A stretch of 64,000 nucleotides of DNA from NCBI RefSeq assembly GCF_043290135.1, contig NC_134710.1, forward strand, positions 141,188,832-141,252,831. The letters are read 5' to 3'. The DNA is from Rhipicephalus microplus. Taxonomy: Eukaryota > Arthropoda > Arachnida > Ixodida > Ixodidae. Of the stretch, positions 1 through 9,130 are shown piece after piece. A program made the translations under genes and the position numbers. How positions within the stretch are numbered: position 1 is the stretch's first letter; each line of letters starts with the position of its first letter. Below the pieces are notes generated by a model. That model had not been told where the DNA came from and made no database searches. It worked only from the letters and a program-made list of their open reading frames with translations.

Positions 1-273
1 CTCGAGCGCTCTAATAAAAGGACACAGACACTTTCGGGCGCTAGCACGGAAGAACAATAACGTAAAAACAGCTGTTTTTAGTGCGCAGCAGAAGTGCCAC
101 TAAACCTGTGGTTCAAAAACGAATGGCCAATTTCAAACGCTAACAGAACGCAAGTAAGTGTTAAAGTTCGATGCTCTAATCCACGGAGATCAACAAGATG
201 TAGCAGAGTCCCAGTAAATTTCGGGAACATTTAAGGACGGTCACTTTCGAACGTTTCTGAGCCTTTAGTAAGT
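1..273. other. Unclassified left flank
   Basis: No coding frame, tRNA-like box or terminal repeat was recognised. The last 18 bases (256-273, TCTGAGCCTTTAGTAAGT) recur exactly at 42925-42942, the right edge of the second copy of the duplicated block. The homology between the two blocks starts immediately after this 18-mer. Confidence 0.4.
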
Positions 274-525
274 AATCTTCCTGGAACATGGCACATCAAG
301 CAACTGGTTAAACATTGTCATGCCTTCACCAACTCGATGGTGTGCAGGAGGTTCAATTCATGTAGTGCAAATGTATCCTGCACTTTCTCAGCCACTAGTT
401 AGAAAAAATTGGCGAAGACAATTAAGTTGCATGTACTTGTATGGATGATAAACATTATTGGGTCAAGGTTTGCATTCACTAGAAAATATGGACTTGACTG
501 GTCAATTTTCTAGTGCTTTACCTCA

Positions 526-1050
526 ATGATAACTGCAGTAGTAGTTAACTTGGATCCCGATCTGAAGCATCGTCTTCCCCCAAGGATATCTCGAGCTGAG
601 GAGACCCTTCCAGGCCGCCTGTGGCTTGTAGTTGCCTTCACGAACGCATACTCTTATCGCATTGGAATGGCCAGCTCTCCTACATGCACTTACTGCAGCT
701 GCGAAGAAACCATCGCGCACCTTCTGTGTGAGCGCACCCATTTCAACGCGCAAAGACAAGAACTCACTGCAGCTCTGGATAGACTGGACGATCGGCCTTT
801 GTCGGAACAAAAGATTCTGGGTCATTGGCCGAGCCCATCCTCAGGGCTTTGAAAGCTCTGCTGTGCTTTTTGTGGACAACTGACCTCAGAGACAGACTTT
901 AGGCTTATAATCTTTGATGTTGCCGTTTCTCAGTCGCAATTTTTTGTAATTTCTCTATCTCTTCGCAACATTTCTTTTTAACATCTATCATTCCCCTCAC
1001 CCCTTTCCCCAACACAGGGTAGCCGGCCGGTCTAAGAACTGGCTAACCTC
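526..1050 (+). pseudogene. Non-LTR retrotransposon 3' fragment (copy 1)
   Basis: The reading frame at 526-852 has the cysteine/histidine signature found at the C-terminus of many arthropod non-LTR reverse transcriptases: TCTYCSCEETIAHLLC, followed by an RQEL-type segment. Everything upstream (endonuclease, reverse transcriptase) is missing, so this is a 5'-truncated insertion. Relative to copy 2, about ten bases are lost near 843, which shifts the frame and ends it early at SSGL. A pyrimidine-rich 3' untranslated stretch follows. It is a dead fragment with no expected function. Confidence 0.75.
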
Positions 1051-1270
1051 GTGAACCTTCTTACAGCGCAATACCAGAAAAAATACAGGACAGGGAAGGA
1101 GTAGAACAGAAAGAAAAGACGGCGCCAAAAGACGGCAGAAAGAAAAGCGCCGTCTTTTCTTTCTGTTCTACTCCTTCCCTGTCCTGTATTTTTTCTGGTG
1201 TTGCGCTGTAAGAAAGTTCACGATGGATCCTAACCAACTGGCCCGACTTACCGTCTTACTGGCTAACCTC
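1051..1270. mobile_element. 220-bp insertion with long hairpin
   Basis: Copy 2 of the duplicated block lacks these bases, so this is an insertion or local expansion specific to copy 1. It is bounded by the 13-bp direct repeat ACTGGCTAACCTC (1038-1050 and 1258-1270). Most of it is an inverted repeat: about 75 bases at 1050-1125 pair with 1147-1222 around a ~21-base loop. It has no coding capacity. It could be a foldback element with a target duplication, or a head-to-head joining of two retrotransposon tails by template switching. Confidence 0.75.
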
Positions 1271-2210
1271 ACTGTCTTTCTGCTTAAACTTTCTTCCTCT
1301 TCCTCTTCTTGTAGTAGTAGTTCAGATAACAGCAACATACACATTAGCTGTGATTAGAACATGTTGATTAGCATTGAACACACATGACACCTTTCTTTAT
1401 CAAAAATGCAATTTACAGCAAAGCTGTTAGTCTCTAATAATGGCCGGGTTTTTTATAGTAAAATTATACTTATGGGAAAGTGTGGGCTAATTCCTAGACA
1501 GTGCAAAGCGGGACGCATACTTGGACTGCACCTTGAAGAGACATCGCGTGATGTCGTCACTTAAAGTCTTGGGATAATTTTCCTGATATTATCTGATCTC
1601 ACCATAAAGTAGCAGGGTAACATGATGATATCATCACTCCTCATTTGCTGTGGTAACATGTTGCAAAATGTTTTGTAAAATGGGACGTTGTCACTTGGTG
1701 TTCTTGCATTTTAAAAGATTATCACCCTCAGCAGACACCGCAGCTTTGGTGATTTTCAAGAGCCTCTTTGGACATTTACTGTGGGCCAGCATGGAATTCG
1801 GAAATTATGGTACGTAGAATCCCCCGTGGCTACACAGTTGTAGCGAGAGGAGGGTTCAACCCCTTCTCAAACTTTTTCGATTTTCCATGCACGTATATAC
1901 ATGTACAGATACAAATGCAAGCACAAATATGCATAATTCTTTGCCAAAAATTAAGTAGCTTGCACTGGAGGCACAATGCTGAAGAGTCAGTCTAGCTGGT
2001 GGGCAGCTGCAAACTAATGGTGACAAGCCTTAAGGAAGTGCGTAGCTGAGCAGCCTTCTTTCTCCCTTTCATCCTTTTCCCTCTTTGTGGATTTTTTCGT
2101 CTCTGTTTATTTCTATCTTTCTCTCTATTTCTATTATTGTTTCTCTTTCTTTATCTCACTCACTACTATTTCTCCATTGCTTACTTTTTTTATATCTTTT
2201 TTCTTTTCTC
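1271..2210. other. AT-rich spacer inside duplicated block
   Basis: No gene is supported. A 75-codon frame at 1768-1995 is also open in copy 2 (40224-40451), but it reads through a stretch (around 1850-1910, with a GGTTCAACCCC core) that resembles a dispersed tick repeat, and it has no domain. The 3' part (2060-2210) is a pyrimidine-rich tract. Confidence 0.5.
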
Positions 2211-2214
2211 GCTA

Positions 2215-2367
2215 TTTTATTGCGATAGCAATTATATAGACACTGCAATATTGGGTGTAGGGCCGCATAGAAAATTGTAAGTAGTTAACAGGAAAAAGGA
2301 GCACTCGCATCTGAGCTTCAGAAACTCTCCGCTGGATTCTGCCACCGGCGAGCGCCGTGATTCACAG

Positions 2368-2369
<2 letters not shown>
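2215..2369 (+). repeat. SINE body leading into TA array (copy 1)
   Basis: It begins with a GCGATAGCAATTATATAGACA-like segment and ends with CGTGATTCAC just before the TA array. The same two landmarks, in the same order before a TA array, occur on the minus strand at 36214-36285 within a repeat that also has a tRNA-like head. This indicates a shared family with a TA tail. No tRNA-like head was seen upstream here, so the copy appears truncated. Confidence 0.55.

Positions 2370-2454
<85 letters not shown>
2370..2454. repeat. (TA)n microsatellite
   Basis: This is an uninterrupted TA dinucleotide run of about 85 bases. It is present, longer and slightly interrupted, at the same place in the other copy of the duplicated block. 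It lies between SINE-like sequence on both sides and may be a shared tail. Confidence 0.97.
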
Positions 2455-2457
<3 letters not shown>

Positions 2458-2560
2458 AGAAGAAAGAAGAATCCAGCACGCGGAATCGAATCTCCAACCT
2501 CTTGCGTATGAGCACGTGGCGTTAGCCACTTAGCCACAAAGGATCGCTTCCTGCTACGTT
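2455..2560 (-). repeat. tRNA-derived SINE head (copy 1)
   Basis: On the minus strand the sequence reads an A-box-like TGGCTAAGTGGCTAACG (about 2520-2536) and a B-box-like GATTCGATTCC (about 2483-2493), at the spacing of a tRNA internal promoter. The TA array lies at its 3' side, as in the element at 36187-36400. Pairing in the acceptor stem is poor, so this is a SINE head and not a functional tRNA gene. Confidence 0.55.
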
Positions 2561-3073
2561 GAAACGGCAAGCTATATGAACCACTTACCACACGCGATGC
2601 CGATCTCATGAGAACTATCGTGTTTTCAGCAATGCCAGTGAAATGGAGCAATGAGCGCGTGCCAGATCATCACGACGCGTGCTCATGCGTTCATATTCTA
2701 CGCGTACTTTGCCCCGTATAGAGGAGGAGGAATACGCTCACACGTGCACGCGCTTATCTCGTGGTGGGAAGAATATACGCCTTGGGCTTTCACAGCAACG
2801 ATTCTGCAGCTGTAGTTACCGGGCGCTCAAAGATAACTGCACTCGCTCTACAGTCTCCGTTTGCGAAAATGGCGCACTTTTCAGACACAGCGAAGCAACA
2901 ACAATATGCATATTCATCATGTCACACGCCAGAGGATTGTACCTTGATTTCTTATCGTGGAACATTTTACAGCGCAACGGGTTAGATACGGACAGAGAAG
3001 GAACACAGCTGTATTAACTAAGACTCATTAATTTTCACTGGCTGCGGTAAGTTGGCATGTTTATATTGAATAA
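2561..3073. other. Spacer between SINE and DNA transposon
   Basis: A frame of about 110 codons (2679-3017) is also open at 41156-41488 in copy 2. No domain, signal sequence or splice structure is evident, and the translation is rich in residues typical of noncoding repeats. I treat it as noncoding repeat sequence. Confidence 0.45.
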
Positions 3074-5189
3074 ATGTAGGCAGTGATGTTTGTACACAGT
3101 TTCAGTTGGGAGATTTTTCTAGCACGCCTTTACTCCAAAATATCCGGCTTGAATGTTTAGTTGTCTTTGACATGATTACGCATGCAAGAGGGTGAGGGTC
3201 CATCAAAAGTTCGTCCCTAAAGTGACACACGTGTCGTGTGGTGTTTAGTGTGTGAAGAAAGTGGAAGCATGGGTGATAAGAATTAGCCTTGTTCTCTTGG
3301 TCGCCGAAATTAAAAACCAAATATCTCTTGCAACCATTGTCGGAACACGCAACTGCAGGGCCTTTAAATATATTGGCAGGTACCATGCCGAGAAAATGGT
3401 GCGAGCGGAGAATCTGGATGCCATGCGCGTGCGTAAAATTGACTAGAGAAGCGTGCGTGGTCGTTCCCTGGGATACGCGATAAGTGTGACTACTGATGTC
3501 CGAGTACTGCACCTTTAATTGAAATCAAAAGCAACAACTTCACCACTAATAACTGAAACACTTTTATAGTTGCTTACACATATTTCCTACTGCTACATAA
3601 GCTTATTTCGGTCATTCACAAATCTCATTGAAACTCTTCACCTCTAAAGACGAAAATTCCCCCAAAAGTGTTCAAAATATCTGCATTTGGCAGCAACGCA
3701 AGCATGAACTGCTCTCGCGTCGACTCAATGACTCGGCGCATTACTTCTGCAGGAATACTCGCACAGGCAGATGTTATTCTTTCCTTTGTGTGTTTAACAT
3801 CGCTGGGCCCATTTACGTAAACTAGATTTTTAACCATGGCTCAAAAGAAATAGTAGAGCGGAGAAAGGTCAGGAGATCTTGGTAGCCAGAACATTGCTCT
3901 GGATCGCCATATCCGCTGTTGTAGAAACGTCTGTCCAACCAGTGCTTCGCGCTGGTAGAGAAATGTGGTGGTGCTCCAGTTTCCTGAAACCAAACTTGGC
4001 GCAAGTCATTCAGAAAAGACTGCAGACAAGGTCATCAATGAACACCTAATATTTCTTTGGTTTACATCTTTAAGTTCATGTTGTTTAAAAAAAGTGAGGT
4101 CCGATGATCCTGTCCCCAACTTTGCCAAACAACACGTTTATACTCCAGCGTACATGATGCTTGTGCTACTTCAGGCAGTGTAGTTTTTTTGTTGTGCCCA
4201 ATAATGTGTAATGTGAAAATGAACACTTGATTTCGGCAAAACTGAGCTTCATCAGTCCAAACAATTTTGTGGAAACAGTCATTATCTTGATCAGTTTTGA
4301 TGAGGCCCCTATTGCAGAAGTCAACGCGCCTTTCAAAGTCCGCCTCATTTAGGTACTGATGAAGGTAAAAGTGATATGGATGGAACTTGTGCTTTTTCAG
4401 AGCATTTGTGACTATTCCGATGCTTCGATTGCAGCGATCGGATATCTGTCGGATTCTGAGCTCTTGCATCGAGGTTACGCACGTGACAACGTCGATTTCG
4501 AAGTCTTTATCGACGATTGCCTTCGTAGTCTGTCTTGGAAGGTGGGCAGAGGCTGTTGTGCAAAAGTGTTGAAATGGGTTTATGAAAGTGTATCTTGTGG
4601 GTATGGGACAGTGTGGGTGGTGAGACGCGCAAAGCTCCATTGCTAACGAAGCGTTGCCATTCATTTCAGCCATTAAAAGCACCGCGTCTACTTTTCCTTT
4701 GGTAGAGTACTTCACGCCAGAAGCAGTTTTATTAGCTAGCTCGAAAGGACTGCACGCAAATTTCCTTGGTAGACCTTCAATGCAGAGACACTGCGCTACT
4801 GGAGGCGCAAGCTAAATCGTTCACAGGAAGATCACCCCGTGTGATCTGAAGTCACTAAAAAACATCGCGAAAAATGGTCAGCTGTTATCGTGTTCATCAG
4901 AATCATGCGTAAGGCTCATGGCGCACCACACTGTCACATTTTCATTTCGCCGGCCGAGAGGGCAAGAATAATTGTTATCATGTATGCCGACGCTTCCACC
5001 ATCTTCACTCACTAAACACCACATGCAACAAATGCGTCACTTTAGGGAGGAGCTTTGCGTGGACCCTCGTCCTCTTGCATGCGTAATCATGCGAAATACA
5101 ATTAAAATTGTAGCCGGATATCTCGGAGAATAGACATGCTAGAAAAAAATCTTCCAACTGAAACTGTGGGCAGACAGAACTGCCTACAT
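3074..5189 (-). mobile_element. Tc/mariner-like DNA transposon with long TIRs
   Basis: The element is bounded by long imperfect terminal inverted repeats of about 200 bases: left 3074-3275 and right 4983-5189, with outer ends ATGTAGGCAGT and ACTGCCTACAT. Between them, on the minus strand, lies a broken transposase. Long TIRs around a single DDE transposase are known for several Tc1/mariner lineages. The target duplication is not clear from the flanks. The right half is absent from the second genomic copy, which stops inside the transposase. Confidence 0.8.
3625..4715 (-). pseudogene. Tc/mariner-type DDE transposase, inactivated
   Basis: The enzyme would cut and rejoin DNA at the element ends. 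The N-terminal part (4715 down to 4062, 217 codons) has a helix-turn-helix-like region and the first catalytic motif WTDEAQF. The middle frame (4004-3822) holds WFQETGAPPHF, where the family normally has an aspartate (QQDGAPPH); that residue is lost. The C-terminal frame (3837-3625) carries MVKNLVYVN and a conserved tail FGGIFVFRGEEF. The frames are separated by shifts and stops, so the gene is dead. The same broken WFQETGAPPHF frame occurs unchanged in copy 2, so inactivation preceded the duplication or the copies were homogenised. Confidence 0.8.
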
Positions 5190-5430
5190 TTTTTTTAAAT
5201 ATCAACATGCCAGCCTAGTGCAGTCAGTGAAAAGTTAAAAATTAAATTTTAGTGAATGGGGCTGCTGATAGCGATGATTATCATCTAACTTTCTGTTCCT
5301 CTGGCCACTCAACCTATTTTAACTAGTAGTTCTTACGTGCCTTCAACTGCCTAATTGAAAAAAACAATCAGAAAGCTTAACTTTGAACACCCGGAATACC
5401 GCTTAGAGAAACAACTAATTAGCGGCCGAT
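5190..5430. other. Spacer, nothing recognised
   Basis: AT-rich sequence without coding frame, tRNA-like boxes or terminal repeats. Confidence 0.5.
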
Positions 5431-5740
5431 TATTACAAACCTTTCCAGGTTTAACGTTTACTATCCCGAATAACACGTGCCCCAGCTATACGTGCCCCTC
5501 GTGTGGATACACGGTGACACTCGCGCACATGCCGTGAGAGTGTAGAAACACTCCTACTGACTCTACCTCAAACAAGTGGGAGAGGTTCTTCACAATGTCA
5601 CATCTCGCTGACCCGCAACGGGCCATCCAGCAGGCCCGCGAATTGGCCGCCAGGTACTCCCTGTCAGGCCCTGCGTGGGAGACACCTGCCACGTGCTAAG
5701 CGCGTCCTGCTGGACAAAACTAAATTTTATTATTCCATTT
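5431..5740 (+). pseudogene. Non-LTR retrotransposon C-terminal fragment
   Basis: One frame reads CPSYTCPSCGYTVTLAHMP, then an in-frame TGA (5536-5538) where tryptophan is expected, then ECR and about 50 further codons ending in WETPATC and TAA at 5696-5698. The C-X2-C...H...C arrangement followed by this tail is typical of the end of I-type tick retrotransposon polyproteins. A degenerate polyadenylation region follows. Only the 3' end was inserted, and it is inactive. Confidence 0.65.
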
Positions 5741-6349
5741 CGACCGCACTTGCTCTGGTGTCAGCGGACAATGCCAACAAAAAAGACACGCACCAGCCGA
5801 GCAGCGCCCTAGAATGTGCAGGCTGACCCTCATGACTAACACTTAGCCTCGGGTTCGGCTGCGGTCACGATGTTCTAAGACGCTGGGCGGTGATGCTCGC
5901 AGAGGCCACCGGGCTGATTATTCTAAAACATACTTAGTGCAGGCATTAAAGGCTTCAAAAAAATTTAAGTGCCCCGTGCATGAAAAGTATTATCACGAAA
6001 TGTTTCTGACATATTTATTGCACGGGTACACTTTTGCACTCGGTGGAACAACAAAAAAAATTGAAAGAAGATGCCTCTGCTTTGAAAACACAGCCCTACT
6101 TAGTCGACTACTTTTGACGCGATGATTGGTTCCATCGCAACCATTGAAACGCATCGCGCTGAGTGGTGAATATGACTTTTTCGTACAGTTGTTTCAGTCA
6201 TAAGGAGGTGTCGCCATAGGACCAAAACATCCAGAGTTCCACGAAACTCTGGCGAAACTCGGCCAATCCTGCATAGCATCCTAGATAAACAAATGCTAAA
6301 AACATCAGTAAGTGCATGTACCACAATGTTAAGCACACATTCAATCGGC
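5741..6349. other. Spacer, nothing recognised
   Basis: No coding exon, repeat end or RNA gene was recognised. Short open frames here have no domain content. Confidence 0.5.
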
Positions 6350-6575
6350 CGAATTTTAAATCCTCGGCTGCTGACCCGCAGAACGCGGGTTCGAATCCCG
6401 GCTGTGGCGGCTGCATTTCCGATGGAGTCGGAAATGTAGGCCCGTGTGCTCAGATTTGGGTACACTTTAAATACCCACAGGTGGTCTAAATTTCCGGAGC
6501 CCTCCACTACGGCGTCTCATAATCATATAGTCGTTTTGGAACGTTAAACCCCACATATCAATCAATCAATCAACT
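6350..6575 (+). mobile_element. Ruka-like SINE, 5'-truncated
   Basis: It contains a perfect B box (GGTTCGAATCC, 6388-6398) and the body segments shared with the copy at 8625: GGCTGCATTTCCGATGGAG, TCAGATTTGGGTACA, and TTTCCGGAGCCCTCCACTACGG. It ends in an (ATCA)n tail at 6556-6573. The region of the A box is degraded and the first ~25 bases are missing. It is a tRNA-derived, RNA polymerase III type SINE that depends on a LINE for movement. Confidence 0.9.
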
Positions 6576-8078
6576 TTTAAGTCCATCGGAATCGCGCGAT
6601 GTACTATCCTTTACCGACATTAACTTCTTGTATACTTCCTTTGCTGTTATAGGTTCCGAAATCACAGTGTGTCTGTTAGGGATACCCAGAAAAGAAGTAG
6701 CGTTTATGATATGCGTACTAGACTTTCGAGACCTAGAGTGCTTGTTTAATGTGCCAGGTAATTCTTAACCACCTATGACGTTATTACCGATCGTCAGCTC
6801 CAGCTCCTGCTGCCTGTGTCATTTGGGCAGAATGTTATTATTTACTTCACGCTATACGACACCACTCCTGGTTCGGGCTCCATTAAAGACCGCTTCGAAA
6901 TGTCTATTTCTAGCATTTCTCAAAAACGCATTTAGGAATTTCGGCATTTTTCGAAAAACGAGTGGTCCGCGGGTTGGTTCCCGACTTTTTACAAATTTCG
7001 CGTGCATTGAGTCCTTTACAGGGATTTTTTCATGTATTCCTCCATTAGCGTTGGTTTTCGAATCGTATTCATTTTTATTTTCCTATACAAACTTTTCATA
7101 AACACCTATAAATACATGAATGACCGTATTGTATGCTTCGGCTGCGTCTGAACAGTCAAGTACTGAACTGACGTTGATTTTTCCGATTTCGGTGGGAAAT
7201 ATATTCAGAGTTATTTATCTATAACTTAAATAAGCATGACTCCGAATGATGTCATTTGCATGATGTACTATTCACTTTACAGAACATGTATAAGGGCGAG
7301 TGATGTCTTATATTTCCTGCAATTAGAGGAGATTGTGAAGTTTGCTTGTCTTCGCTGTTTTTATTAAAACGTCAATATTAAAATCTCCGCCGATAACAAT
7401 GTTCTAGTTATTTGTGCAGACGAAGGAAAACAATGTTTGCACATAAACAAGATAACAAGATATGATAGGAGGTGGTCGGCGATCTTCTTGAATCACCTCG
7501 GAGGCAAAACCTTCCCGGTACCCAAGAAGGTGCTCCAAGGTTGCTCGCGGTGGCACTGCTCCGAGCACCAGCAGGCCATGGCGCGGGTCATCTCGGACTT
7601 TTCCTGAGTGGCAGCCGGGAAGAGGCGCCTTCGCTGAGGCATTGGCGTCGGCAATCGAGTGGCAACCGCCCAAGTATCGTCCGAAGATTTCAGTTCCGGT
7701 AGTTTCAGCTCCAGAATATCTGAAATTTAAAACACCGTAAAAGCTGAATTTAAGGAAAAACCGGAATTTGAAATGCCGTAAGATCAAAAAGGCTAGACAC
7801 AAAGTGTCGAAACGACAAAATGTCTACACAAGCTAAATATAGTGGAACATAAAGTGTTTCGCGCTAATGAAGAATCTGCCGGCTTTGTGGAATATTCATA
7901 CGATTTTGCACCTTTTTTTTTTTCAGAAGCCATGTTCTCTTCGAATGCAGTTCAAGCTTTCAAAAAAGAAATAAATAGGCAGATCTATCGTACATTGCGA
8001 AAAGAATATAAGCGAAGCACGAATGAGGAAGGTTGATATGTCACTTTAAAATCAGCACAATGTTACGAGGAGGACGTA
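6576..8078. other. Spacer with a GC-rich island
   Basis: No gene is supported. A GC-rich island at about 7465-7690 stands out from the AT-rich surroundings. It is open on the minus strand (7404-7802) without a recognisable domain and might be a retroelement scrap. Confidence 0.4.
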
Positions 8079-8129
8079 AGTTATACCCAACATGACTTCC
8101 TTGCCATGGACGTGTCATCCACACGTCCA

Positions 8130-8610
8130 TGTCATGGATGCGTCAGCGGAATGGCCGCGAGCGCGGCATGAGCGTGGCATGTAGTCATGTTACATGACAC
8201 GCATTTCATGATTATTATGTTTGAATGGGTCATTAACCTTCGTCGTTCATTGCCTTCATGTAATAGCGAATGTGGTATATGTGAGGCTAGGATAATGGGC
8301 ACGAGCGCATCATGAGCGTGGCTCGTAGTCATGTTGTTACACGACATGCATCTCATGATTATCACGTTCGCACCAATCACATACCTTCGTCATCCATTCC
8401 GGTCCCGTAATACTAAATTTGTTTTATGTTTAGCTAGTGAAACGGCAGCGAGCGCACCGTGAGCACGGCGCGTAGTCATGATTTCTATGACATGAATGTC
8501 ATTATATTCACGTTATGGTCTGTCACATGTGATCGCCATGCTGTCATGTCATACCATACCAGTTTTGTAACAAGCCATATGAACGAAAGCACCGCAAGAG
8601 AAGCAAGACC
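8130..8610 (+). repeat. ~145-bp tandem repeat, three monomers
   Basis: A motif of the form GCGAGCGC..CATGAGCGTGGC..GTAGTCATG recurs at about 8157, 8299 and 8448, giving a spacing of 142-149 bases. Each monomer also has a TTCATGATTAT-like half. Related monomers lie at 13545-13811 and 25702-25860. It is a short, divergent satellite-like array; monomers differ at many positions. Confidence 0.75.
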
Positions 8611-8624
8611 ATGAAATAAAAATC

Positions 8625-8868
8625 GCCCCACCGCGGTGGTCTAGTGGCTAAGGTACTCGGCTGCTGACCCGCAGGTCGCGGGTTCGATTCCCGGCTGCGG
8701 CGGCTGCATTTCCGATGGAGGCGGAAATGTTGGAGGCCCGTGTACTCAGATTTGGGTGCACGTTAAAGAACCCCAGGTGGTCAAAATTTCCGGAGCCCTC
8801 CACTACGGCGTCTCCCATAATCAAATGGTGGTTTTGGGACGTTGAAACCCCACAAATATATCAAATCA
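8625..8868 (+). mobile_element. Ruka SINE, full-length with target duplication
   Basis: This tRNA-derived SINE has an A-box region (GGTCTAGTGGCTAAGG, starting about 8638), a perfect B box GGTTCGATTCC (8681-8691), the conserved body and a short ATCA-type tail. It is flanked by a 14-bp near-identical target duplication: ATGAAATAAAAATC (8611-8624) and ATGAAATGTAAATC (8869-8882). It interrupts the ~145-bp tandem repeat, so it is younger than that array. Ruka was described from Rhipicephalus ticks; the identification rests on recalled consensus features. Confidence 0.93.
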
Positions 8869-9023
8869 ATGAAATGTAAATCATGACATTCATGACATAC
8901 GTGTAATAATTTTGTTGTTATGACTAGTTATCTACGCTCTTCTTACAGTCATGTTATGTCATACCAATATCGGTATCGATAAAATTATTGAAACGGAAAG
9001 GAAAGCTAAAAGTCGTAGGCGGC

Positions 9024-9054
<31 letters not shown>

Positions 9055-9130
9055 GAACGCACGCTTAAAGTCGCCAAAGTTCGCTAAGAAAGGCTTCGCA
9101 TTTAGAACAATACACACATTACAGCATAAG
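8869..9130 (+). repeat. Remainder of satellite-like repeat with (TAGA)n
   Basis: After the SINE the tandem repeat resumes and is followed by a (TAGA)n microsatellite (9024-9054) and an AAAGTCGCC...TTCGCATTTA segment. A similar ending (GCGGCTAAATAGATCGG, then CAAAGTCGCTGAA and TTCGCATTTAAGG) lies at about 25885-25960, so these are corresponding ends of one dispersed repeat family. Confidence 0.6.

Larger units (their letters stand above)
274..4459 (+). repeat. Large duplicated block, copy 1
   Basis: This block is repeated in direct orientation at 38942-42930. Both copies carry, in the same order, a non-LTR reverse transcriptase 3' fragment, AT-rich spacer, a TA microsatellite flanked by tRNA-like SINE sequence, and a Tc/mariner-like transposon. 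Similarity is high throughout, with scattered substitutions on the left and almost none across 3540-4180 versus 42010-42650. Copy 1 has a 220-bp insertion at 1051-1270 that copy 2 lacks. Homology ends at 4459 inside the transposase; copy 1 continues with the rest of the transposon while copy 2 changes to unrelated sequence. It could be a segmental duplication or two insertions of a composite repeat. Confidence 0.85.

Noticed and set aside
1768..1995. 75-codon frame also open in copy 2 (40224-40451)
   Set aside because: It overlaps a stretch that resembles a dispersed tick repeat and has no domain; conservation is explained by the recent duplication.
2232..2651. Frames with long Ile-Tyr runs (also near 19679, 35950-36352, 37015, 40687-41055)
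   Set aside because: They are translations of TA microsatellites.
2679..3017. ~110-codon frame conserved in the second copy (41156-41488)
   Set aside because: No domain, no promoter or splice signals; conservation follows from the duplication.
6388..6398. Perfect tRNA B boxes here and at 8681 and 47899 as tRNA genes
   Set aside because: The surrounding sequence does not fold as a complete tRNA and continues into the SINE body.
7404..7802. 132-codon minus-strand frame
   Set aside because: No recognisable domain; openness is due to the GC-rich island.
8130..8610. Regular repeats as a CRISPR array
   Set aside because: Units are ~145 bp, diverged and contiguous with no spacer pattern; the genome is eukaryotic.
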